From positions 44,473 through 52,497 of the forward strand of contig DHCC01000004.1 of assembly GCA_002398875.1 (NCBI GenBank): 8,025 nt of DNA, read 5' to 3'. The notes under the pieces were generated by a model, which was not told the origin of the DNA, searched no databases, and saw only the letters and a program-made list of their open reading frames with translations. Made by a program: the position numbers and the translations under genes. Of this stretch, positions 1-6,964 are shown piece by piece (within the stretch, counting starts at the first letter, position 1; every line of letters starts with the position of its first letter). Source of the stretch: Bacteroidales bacterium UBA4912. Lineage in GTDB: Bacteria > Bacteroidota > Bacteroidia > Bacteroidales > Dysgonomonadaceae.

Positions 1-3000
1 ATACTTTTATCGACTAATGAAAAAGAAAGTACAGATGACAATGAGGTTTCATCAATAACAGTCCAGCAACAGAAAAGACAATTAACCGGAAGAGTGGTTG
101 ATGAAAGAGGTGAACCAATTATTGGCGCCAATATTATTGAAACTGGAACGACAAATGGAACTATAACAGATATAGATGGTAATTTTAACCTGCAAGTTGA
201 AAATAATGCCTCGATACATATTTCATATATCGGGTATTTAAATCAGGATATAAGAGTATCAGATCAAACGAATTTTAGAATTGTACTTATTGAGGATATG
301 CAAGCTTTAGAAGAACTTGTTGTTGTAGGATATGGAACAATGAAAAAAAGAGATTTGACTGGAGCAGTTTCAAGTGTAAATGCTGAAGTCATAGAAAACA
401 GACCAGTAATGTCAGCAGCAGAAGCTTTAGCTGGCCAGGTAGCAGGACTGCAAATACAACAAGTTTCGGGAAGACCCGGAGCAGAAGGATTGGCTATCAG
501 GGTCAGAGGAACTAGTTCGATTACTCAATCTAACGACCCTTTATATGTAGTAGATGGATATCCAATGCAAGAAAGTGCATTTAGAATGATAAGTCCGTCT
601 AATATTCAAAGTATCGAAGTTTTAAAAGATGCATCATCTACCGCGATTTATGGTTCAAGAGGTGCTAATGGCGTAGTTATTATCACTACAAAGAAAGGTG
701 TCGGTAAGCCTTCAATTGATGTTAATATTTACACTGGTTTTCAACAGCCGGAAAAGTATTTTGATTTATTGAACAGAGATCAGTTCGTAGAATACTTTAT
801 CGATGGAAGAAATCAAGCTTGGCTTGATGCAGGTGTTATTGCTCGAGACCCTGACAAATCACCTCACACTATTAATGACCCGAATAGTCGCAGAGAATTA
901 TATCCAAGTGCAAGCAATCAATATATGATACCTGATGGGACCGGTAATTACTTATATAATTTCATGGATCCGGCTTCCGTAGCCTCAATGCCTGACACTG
1001 ATTGGCAAAGAGAATTGTTTAGAACCTCACCAATGCAAAATTATGAATTATCGTTTTCTGGTAGTAGCGAAAGGACTAGTTACTTTTTTAGTGCTAGTTA
1101 CGCCTCACAGGATGGAATAATTATTAATTCAGATTACGACAGAATAAACTTGAATTCAAATATAGACAGCCAGATTAATGAAAAAATCAAAGTTGGATTC
1201 AACATAAACTCATATTATTCAAGGACTAATCAATTAGTAGAAGGTAAGTACTCCCCAGTTCAAATTGCTCTACAATTGCCACCAATATTTCCTGTCAGAA
1301 ATGAGGATGGTTCATATGGATCTATGGTTCGTAATTATGACATAATCGTTGGAGACGTTGCCAGTCCTATCGGACTTGCAGAGGAAATAACTGATGAAAG
1401 AAACCGTAGTGGATGGCTTGCAATTTTATATGCAGAGTGGGAAATATTAAAAAATCTAAAATATAGAATAAGTCTCAATGGTGGAATTAATAATTATGGT
1501 AGAAATTATTATCTGCCATCTTATGTAGATATGGACGCATCAAGAGCCCCAAGAGTGGCAGAAGGAATAAACGAGAAGACAACAACTAAAGATTGGGTTT
1601 TAGAAAATACATTAACTTATAGTAATATTTTTGCTGAAAAGCACGATTTTACTGTTTTGGCCGGCTATACTGCACAAAAAAATCAATATGAAAGACTTTA
1701 TGGAGAGTCAAGAGGATTTCCAAATGATGTTGTAAAAACACTCAATGCAGGTACAATGTATAATTTAACCGGCACTGAATCAGAACATTCAATGATATCA
1801 TACTTAGCACGTGTAAATTATGCGTATAATAATAAATATTTGTTTAGTACTGCAGTAAGAGCGGATGGTTCATCAAGATTTGGGAAAGATAACAAGTGGG
1901 GTGTGTTTCCCTCATTCTCTGCAGGTTGGAGGATTTCGGAAGAAGATTTTATGAAGAATATTGATTCAATCGATGATTTAAAATTAAGGGCTAGCTACGG
2001 TATTGCAGGTAATAATCGAATCGGGAATTACTCTGCGATTGGATTATTGAATACTAATTACTATCCTACTGGCGATGATTTACAGTATACAGTTGACCCG
2101 AGCACAATGCCAAATAATAATTTGGGTTGGGAGAAAACTCAGCAAGTTAATCTCGGATTTGACTTATCACTCTTTAACAGTCGTATAGTGTTAGCAACAG
2201 ACTTTTACCACAGTAAATCTTTAGATTTACTTCTAAACGTTCCAGTGCCAACGATTACAGGATATACTTCACAAATGCGAAATGTTGGAAAAGTTCTTAA
2301 TAAAGGAATGGAATATTCATTAACTACAAGAAATCTTGTAGACGAATTTAGATGGACTACTAATTTTAACATTTCGTTCAATAAAAATGAAGTGCTCGAA
2401 TTGGGACCTGATGAAAGACCTATTTTCGCTAGTGCTCCTAATGCCAGCAACGCATTTATAACAAAAATAGGATATCCAATTGCTAGCTACTATGGATATG
2501 TATATGAGGGTGTATTTATGTCTCAGGAAGACCTTGACAAATATCCTCATCGCTCACAAGATAAAGTTGGTGATGGTCGATATAAAGATGTTAACGGAGA
2601 TGGTAGTCTAGATGGGAATGATATGGAAATACTTGGTGATAATCACCCATTATTTACCGGTGGTTTAAATAATAGTTTTTCTTACAAAAATTTCACTCTA
2701 AGTGCATTACTCAACTTTTCATATGGTGCTGAAGTTTATAGTATTTATAAAAGGATGATTGCAGTTTATCACGGTGATAGAAATGCTATGGTAGACGTAC
2801 TTGACCGCTGGAGATCGCCAGAGGAGCCTGGAAATGGAGAAATTTTTCGTGCGACAAGAACGCCTAGCGGTTGGTCAAGATCACCATCTACATACTGGTT
2901 AACAGACGGTTCATATTTACGAATTAGGAATGTCTCTTTGTCCTATGATTTTAGCAGTGATTTGATAAAAAGGTTTAAAGTACAAGGTCTGCGTTTATAT

Positions 3001-3150
3001 TTAACAGGCCAGAATCTATATACATTTACCAATAATCCGGGATTTGATCCTGAAGCCAGCAGTGAAGGTCAGGGGTTAACAAAAGGTGGTGATTATACAG
3101 GTTACCCTTCTGCAAGGTCATTTATTTTAGGCGTAAATATAACATTTTAA
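1..3150 (+). CDS. SusC/RagA-family TonB-dependent outer-membrane transporter, 5'-truncated by the window edge
   Basis: This is the outer-membrane channel of a SusC/SusD pair, which imports glycans or other large nutrients using TonB energy. The frame is open from base 1; a GTG at 94 is not a credible start because the conserved N-terminal domain already begins before it. Counting the first codon as residue 1, 1049 residues are visible. Residues 1-9 (ILLSTNEKE) resemble the end of an STN domain. Residues about 28-101 form a carboxypeptidase-D-like regulatory domain (GRVVDERGEPIIGANI...TDIDGNF). The TonB box is LEELVVVGYGT at 103-113. The plug follows, with YVVDGYP near 182 and the SusC signature LKDASSTAIYGSRGANG near 208. 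The rest is beta-barrel, ending in LGVNITF with a terminal Phe as usual for outer-membrane proteins. An EF-hand-like loop lies at 863-874. The SusD gene begins 21 bases downstream, so the two are almost certainly co-transcribed. The family call is very secure; the substrate cannot be read from the sequence. Confidence 0.96.
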   Translation: MLLSTNEKESTDDNEVSSITVQQQKRQLTGRVVDERGEPIIGANIIETGTTNGTITDIDGNFNLQVENNASIHISYIGYLNQDIRVSDQTNFRIVLIEDMQALEELVVVGYGTMKKRDLTGAVSSVNAEVIENRPVMSAAEALAGQVAGLQIQQVSGRPGAEGLAIRVRGTSSITQSNDPLYVVDGYPMQESAFRMISPSNIQSIEVLKDASSTAIYGSRGANGVVIITTKKGVGKPSIDVNIYTGFQQPEKYFDLLNRDQFVEYFIDGRNQAWLDAGVIARDPDKSPHTINDPNSRRELYPSASNQYMIPDGTGNYLYNFMDPASVASMPDTDWQRELFRTSPMQNYELSFSGSSERTSYFFSASYASQDGIIINSDYDRINLNSNIDSQINEKIKVGFNINSYYSRTNQLVEGKYSPVQIALQLPPIFPVRNEDGSYGSMVRNYDIIVGDVASPIGLAEEITDERNRSGWLAILYAEWEILKNLKYRISLNGGINNYGRNYYLPSYVDMDASRAPRVAEGINEKTTTKDWVLENTLTYSNIFAEKHDFTVLAGYTAQKNQYERLYGESRGFPNDVVKTLNAGTMYNLTGTESEHSMISYLARVNYAYNNKYLFSTAVRADGSSRFGKDNKWGVFPSFSAGWRISEEDFMKNIDSIDDLKLRASYGIAGNNRIGNYSAIGLLNTNYYPTGDDLQYTVDPSTMPNNNLGWEKTQQVNLGFDLSLFNSRIVLATDFYHSKSLDLLLNVPVPTITGYTSQMRNVGKVLNKGMEYSLTTRNLVDEFRWTTNFNISFNKNEVLELGPDERPIFASAPNASNAFITKIGYPIASYYGYVYEGVFMSQEDLDKYPHRSQDKVGDGRYKDVNGDGSLDGNDMEILGDNHPLFTGGLNNSFSYKNFTLSALLNFSYGAEVYSIYKRMIAVYHGDRNAMVDVLDRWRSPEEPGNGEIFRATRTPSGWSRSPSTYWLTDGSYLRIRNVSLSYDFSSDLIKRFKVQGLRLYLTGQNLYTFTNNPGFDPEASSEGQGLTKGGDYTGYPSARSFILGVNITF

Positions 3151-3171
3151 AAAAGATAAAGATTAAACAAT

Positions 3172-4740
3172 ATGAAAAATATAGTTTTACTACTTATAGG
3201 ATTTATATTTATAACCTCGTGCAGTAACGAGTTTATCGAATTAGATCCCCCTTCAAACTTGAGTACTGAGGGATTTTATAAAACTGAAACAGACATGAAC
3301 CAAGCAGTCTTGTCAACTTATAGAGGATTGAGAGGTCATTTTAACAATACTGCAATCAGATTAGGAGAAATTCGCTCTGATAATACAGGATATTCTTGGT
3401 TAGCAGGAAATCCAGCAGATGAAAAGGGAATTGACGAATTTTCATCTCCACTTTTAGAGGACAATGGTTTTATGGAAGATATATGGGAAAATTCTTATAA
3501 TACTATTCTCCGAGCGAATATAGTTATAGGAAGGTCTGAAGAAGCAGAATTTACTAACGAGAATTATAGAACTCAATATATAGCTGAAGCAAAATTTATT
3601 AGAGCCCTTTCATATTTTTGGCTGAATAGAGTATTTGGAGGCTATGATACAAATAACAATTTATTAGGAGTTATAAAAGTTGAGACAGAGATTTCTCCAG
3701 AGGAAGCTTATGAACTTGGGCGAGCATCATTGGAAGAAATTTATGAACTCATTATTAATGATTTATTATATGCTGAGCAGTATCTACCTGAGAGTTATTC
3801 ATCAACTGATGTAGGAAGAGTCACGAAAGGCGGAGCAACCGGAATGTTAGGAAAAGTATATATGACGATGGCCGGTTATCCATTAAACAAAGGGAATGAG
3901 TATTATAATTTAGCTATAAAACAATTTGAGAAGCTAATTAATAAGCCTTTATATTCCCTTGAGCCCAGTTACAAGGATCTTTTTGATGTAACTAATAAAA
4001 ACACAAATGAATCGTTGTTCGAAGTCCAATATAAAAAAGGATCCCCCGGAGGTGCGACTGGAAGTCCCTGGAATAATATTTTTGCACCTAGATTTTCTGA
4101 GCAAGAAGTAGTACTTGTTGGAAATAAGGGAGGACAAAATATGCCTACAGGCACTATGATCGCAGCATATGAAGAAGGAGACCCAAGGAAATATGTTTCT
4201 ATGCGGGAAGGCTACATAAGTCAATCATCAGGCAATTGGGTTCCTGAACCATATGTATGCAAATATTATGACGTTTCAGTTAGTGGAAATGATAATGGTA
4301 ATAATTGGATTGAATTAAGGCTTGCTGATATCTATTTACTTTATTCTGAAGCACTGGTAAGGACAAATGGTTCAAAAACAATAGCTTTAAGTTATCTTAA
4401 TAAAATTAGGGAAAGAGCTCGTAATACACCTGGTGATCCTGATATCGAAAAACCTGAAAATCTGTTGGCTGATTATACTCTTGATAGTTTTTCTACAAAC
4501 GAGGAGTTTTTACTTGCTATTGAAAGAGAAAGACGGGTAGAACTGGCTTATGAAAACCATCGCTGGTTTGATTTGGTTAGAACCGGCAGAGCTAAAGATG
4601 TTATGATTGAGTCACAGAGATTAGATGGATATCCAGAATTTACCTGGGATGACAAGATGCTGACTTATCCTATACCAATGACTGTAATGCAATCAAACCC
4701 GGGCATGATAATTCAAAACAGTGGTTATACTCAAATGTAA
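3172..4740 (+). CDS. SusD/RagB-family surface lipoprotein, nutrient-binding partner of SusC
   Basis: SusD proteins sit on the cell surface as a lid over the SusC barrel and capture the substrate. The 522-residue protein has a short hydrophobic signal ending in a lipobox (ITSC), so Cys17 would be lipidated; it is followed by SNEF, with only one acidic residue near the Cys, a weak match to known Bacteroidota surface-export signals. The mature N-terminus (FIELDPPSNLSTEGFYKTE) is typical SusD. TPR-like helices include DIWENSYNTILRANIVI (about 103-119) and AEAKFIRALSYFWLNRVFGG (138-157). The C-terminal SusD/RagB hallmarks are RLADIYLLYSEAL (383-395), IERERRVELAYENHRWFDLV (450-469) and the ending YPIPMTVMQSNPG. 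Length is normal and the gene looks intact. It lies 21 bases after the SusC gene and 23 bases before the DUF1080 gene, consistent with one operon. The ligand is unknown. Confidence 0.96.
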   Translation: MKNIVLLLIGFIFITSCSNEFIELDPPSNLSTEGFYKTETDMNQAVLSTYRGLRGHFNNTAIRLGEIRSDNTGYSWLAGNPADEKGIDEFSSPLLEDNGFMEDIWENSYNTILRANIVIGRSEEAEFTNENYRTQYIAEAKFIRALSYFWLNRVFGGYDTNNNLLGVIKVETEISPEEAYELGRASLEEIYELIINDLLYAEQYLPESYSSTDVGRVTKGGATGMLGKVYMTMAGYPLNKGNEYYNLAIKQFEKLINKPLYSLEPSYKDLFDVTNKNTNESLFEVQYKKGSPGGATGSPWNNIFAPRFSEQEVVLVGNKGGQNMPTGTMIAAYEEGDPRKYVSMREGYISQSSGNWVPEPYVCKYYDVSVSGNDNGNNWIELRLADIYLLYSEALVRTNGSKTIALSYLNKIRERARNTPGDPDIEKPENLLADYTLDSFSTNEEFLLAIERERRVELAYENHRWFDLVRTGRAKDVMIESQRLDGYPEFTWDDKMLTYPIPMTVMQSNPGMIIQNSGYTQM

Positions 4741-4763
4741 ATCATTTAATTGTTATTGAAATT

Positions 4764-5480
4764 ATGAGGAAAAATATACTAATAATATTTGCTTTGTTTA
4801 CAACTTGTTCATATGTCACATCTCAAGATAACAGTCTAACTGACTATGAAATAGCAGATGGGTGGCAATTGCTATTTAATGGCGAGAATCTTGATGGATG
4901 GACATCTGTCGGCAAAAATAATCCTCCTGTAATGGGTTGGGAAATAAAGAATGGTGTACTGACTGTAAAAAAGGTAGACGATAAAAGAGGTGGAGATATA
5001 ATCACTCGTGATCAGTACTCAGATTTTGACTTAAAAGTGGAATTTAAAATTACAAAAGGTGCTAACAGTGGTATTAAATATTTATTTAGAAGATACACAA
5101 AAGGAGGTTGGTTAGGGCCGGAATTTCAAATTCTTGATGACGAAAATCACCCTGATGCTAAACTGGGACGAGATGGCAATAGACTTCAGGCAGGATTATA
5201 TGATATGTTTCCACCTACAAAGGAGAAGAAAGACAGTCCTGTAGGTGAATGGAACGAAGCTCGTATTGTTGTACTTGGTTCTAAAGTAAAACATTATTTA
5301 AATGGAGAAGAAGTTTTGTCTTATGATCGTTACAACAAGGAGTATTTGGACACTTACAACTTAAGTAAATATAAAGAAAGTGATCCTATATTTGGACTTG
5401 TTGACGAGGGTCATATACTTCTTCAGGATCATGGTGATATCGTTTCATTTAAAAATATTAAAATTAAAATTTTAGACTAA
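4764..5480 (+). CDS. Exported DUF1080 protein (PF06439, 3-keto-disaccharide hydrolase family)
   Basis: A single-domain 238-residue protein of the DUF1080 family, a concanavalin/LamG-like beta-sandwich whose characterised members cleave 3-keto-glycosides. The signal peptide (residues 1-20) fits signal peptidase I cleavage after VTS, leaving Gln21; Cys15 sits in FTTC, a poor lipobox, so a soluble periplasmic protein is more likely than a lipoprotein. Family motifs, in order, are GWQLLFNGENLDGW (33-46), WEIKNGVLTV (59-68), SDFDLKVEFKITKGANSGI (86-104), GPEFQILDDENHPD (118-131), LQAGLYDM (141-148), GEWNEARI (161-168), VKHYLNGEEV (175-184) and a C-terminal strand, HGDIVSFKNIKIKI. These are the usual conserved blocks, so the domain looks complete. 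It lies 23 bases after SusD and just upstream of a Gfo/Idh/MocA oxidoreductase, a pairing known from 3-keto-glycoside pathways. Some DUF1080 proteins may only bind sugars, so catalysis here is inferred from family and context. Confidence 0.9.
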   Translation: MRKNILIIFALFTTCSYVTSQDNSLTDYEIADGWQLLFNGENLDGWTSVGKNNPPVMGWEIKNGVLTVKKVDDKRGGDIITRDQYSDFDLKVEFKITKGANSGIKYLFRRYTKGGWLGPEFQILDDENHPDAKLGRDGNRLQAGLYDMFPPTKEKKDSPVGEWNEARIVVLGSKVKHYLNGEEVLSYDRYNKEYLDTYNLSKYKESDPIFGLVDEGHILLQDHGDIVSFKNIKIKILD

Positions 5481-5487
5481 AGGCATT

Positions 5488-5543
5488 TATGAACTTTAAT
5501 CGTGATTTGTTAGTTAACTTACAAGTTTTAACTAAAGTTCATA
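5488..5543. repeat. Nested inverted repeats in the 80-base gap between the DUF1080 and oxidoreductase genes
   Basis: The arms ATGAACTTTA (5489-5498) and TAAAGTTCAT (5533-5542) are perfect reverse complements and extend by one more pair (T5488 with A5543), giving an 11-bp stem. Inside lies a second dyad, TAGTTAA (5511-5517) with TTAACTA (5528-5534); the right arms of the two dyads share only two bases. An 8-base palindrome, GTTTAAAC, follows at 5544-5551. No T-run follows the structure, so it does not look like an intrinsic terminator. It could be an operator, an mRNA processing or stability element, or a translation-control hairpin before the start at 5561. The base-pairing is seen directly; the function is unknown. 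Confidence 0.6.
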
Positions 5544-5560
5544 GTTTAAACATTGAATAT

Positions 5561-6895
5561 ATGAAAAAAACAACAAGAAGACAGTTCATAAAGCAGGCAG
5601 GAGTTTCTGGTTTAGCATTAAGTATAGGGGCCAAAGGGTTTAGTGCAAAAAGTTATGCAAATATAATCGGTGCAAATGAACGAATTAATATGGCTGTAAT
5701 GGGTACTAATGGCAGAGGTGCCGGTATGGCTAGAAATTTTCAGCGATTAGATAATGTTAATATGATGTTTGTATGTGATGTTGAAGATAATGCTTTGAAT
5801 AAAGGCATTAAAGCTGTTAAAGATGTAGGGGGAGATCCAATTGCAGAAAAAGATATAAGGAGGGTACTTGAAAATAAAGACTTAGATGGCTTACTTGTTA
5901 CAGCACCTGATCATTGGCATGCTCCTGCAACTATTATGGCATGTCAGGCTGGTAAGCATGTTTATGTTGAAAAGCCATGTAGTCATAGCCCAAGAGAAGG
6001 TGAATTGATGATTGAAGCTGCACGAAAATACAAAAGAATAGTTCAGGTTGGAGCTCAACGTCGTTCATGGTCATTATTAATGCAAGGAATTAAGGAGTTG
6101 CACTATGGTGTAATTGGTGATGTGTATTTCGCTAAAGGATGGTATACTAATAATAGGAAATCGATAGGTTTTGGAAAAAAGGTGGCAGTACCTTTAAATT
6201 TAGATTTTGAATTATGGCAAGGACCAGCACCTCGTGAAGCTTATAGAGATAATTTAGTACATTATAACTGGCATTGGTTCTGGAACTGGGGTACAGGTGA
6301 AGCTCTAAATAATGGAACACATGAAATTGACGTTATTAGATGGGGCTTGGGTGTAGACTTTCCAACTAAAGTAAGTTCAGAAGGAGGACGTTTTGCCTTC
6401 AATGACGATTGGGAGACCCCTGATACTCAATTAATAAACCTTCAATTTGGCAATAAATGTCTTGTTACTTGGGAAGGACGTAGTTGTAATTCAAAAAACT
6501 CAGAAGGACGTGATAGAGGAGTTATATTCTATGGTACTGAAGGTTCTTTAGAGACTGGTCATAACGGTTATCGTATTTACGACCAAAAAAACAACCTTAT
6601 AAAAGAAGTCGATTCTAAAGAAATTATTGATGGTAGGGATACATCTAGCCCTAGTGTAAATCTTGATAGAGTGCATATTGAAGATTTCCTTAACTCTGTA
6701 AAAAATAACCGAACTCCAAATGCTGATATTGCGGAACTGCATAAAAGTACTTCTCTTGTTCAGTTAGGCAATATTGCTTGGAGGGTAGGAAGAAGTTTGA
6801 CTACCGATCCATTAAACGGACATATCTTGAATGATCCAGTAGCTCAGGAATTATGGTCGAGAAAATATGAACCAGGTTGGGAATTAACTGTATAG
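5561..6895 (+). CDS. Tat-exported Gfo/Idh/MocA-family NAD(P)-dependent sugar oxidoreductase
   Basis: A 444-residue sugar dehydrogenase of the Gfo/Idh/MocA superfamily. I place the start at ATG 5561, not the in-frame ATG at 5489: from 5561 the protein opens with MKKTTRRQFIKQAG, a twin-arginine signal (R6-R7, F9) followed by a hydrophobic stretch, whereas the 24 codons before it resemble no domain and overlap the inverted repeats. The Rossmann domain runs from INMAVMGTNGRGAG (42-55; GxxGxG at 48-53), through VTAPDHWH (113-120), to the hallmark EKP (137-139), whose Lys138 is the usual catalytic or binding lysine. The C-terminal domain carries LNNGTHEIDVIRW (249-261) with the conserved His254. 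Tat export implies folding around the nicotinamide cofactor in the cytoplasm, as in Zymomonas glucose-fructose oxidoreductase. EKP argues against GH109 glycosidases, which typically have EVP here. Next to a DUF1080 gene, the likely reaction is oxidation of a glycoside at C3; the substrate is not known. Confidence 0.92.
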   Translation: MKKTTRRQFIKQAGVSGLALSIGAKGFSAKSYANIIGANERINMAVMGTNGRGAGMARNFQRLDNVNMMFVCDVEDNALNKGIKAVKDVGGDPIAEKDIRRVLENKDLDGLLVTAPDHWHAPATIMACQAGKHVYVEKPCSHSPREGELMIEAARKYKRIVQVGAQRRSWSLLMQGIKELHYGVIGDVYFAKGWYTNNRKSIGFGKKVAVPLNLDFELWQGPAPREAYRDNLVHYNWHWFWNWGTGEALNNGTHEIDVIRWGLGVDFPTKVSSEGGRFAFNDDWETPDTQLINLQFGNKCLVTWEGRSCNSKNSEGRDRGVIFYGTEGSLETGHNGYRIYDQKNNLIKEVDSKEIIDGRDTSSPSVNLDRVHIEDFLNSVKNNRTPNADIAELHKSTSLVQLGNIAWRVGRSLTTDPLNGHILNDPVAQELWSRKYEPGWELTV

Positions 6896-6911
6896 AAATT
6901 AAACTAAACTA

Positions 6912-6950
6912 CTAACAAAGACTGAATGAGTAATTATTCAGTCTTTGTTT
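6912..6950 (+). terminator. Strong hairpin after the oxidoreductase gene, probable intrinsic terminator or attenuator
   Basis: The left arm AACAAAGACTGAAT (6914-6927) and right arm ATTCAGTCTTTGTT (6936-6949) pair perfectly over 14 bp. A G-T and an A-T pair extend the stem to 16 bp, closed by a GTAA loop (6930-6933), which fits the stable GNRA tetraloop class. The right arm ends in TTTGTTT, giving a U-rich 3' side, but the next bases are A-rich rather than a clean T-run. It starts about 18 bases after the stop of the oxidoreductase gene and ends 14 bases before the next start, so it could end most transcripts and leave the cupin gene on read-through or its own promoter. Confidence 0.72.
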
Positions 6951-6964
6951 AAAAAACAAATAAT

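Noticed and set aside
2205..2550. Antisense frames of 64-91 codons on the - strand within the SusC, SusD, oxidoreductase and cupin genes (for example 2205-2450, 2320-2550, 3949-4224, 6548-6742).
   Set aside because: They lie wholly inside well-supported + strand genes, overlap each other in places, and their translations show no domain or plausible protein composition.
4764..5480. DUF1080 protein as a lipoprotein through Cys15.
   Set aside because: The residues before Cys15 (FTT) are a poor lipobox, whereas VTS followed by Gln21 is a good signal peptidase I site.
5561..6895. The Tat-signal Gfo/Idh/MocA-fold protein as a GH109 alpha-N-acetylgalactosaminidase.
   Set aside because: GH109 enzymes share the fold and Tat signal but typically have EVP where this protein has the dehydrogenase-type EKP (137-139), and the neighbouring DUF1080 gene fits an oxidoreductase better.
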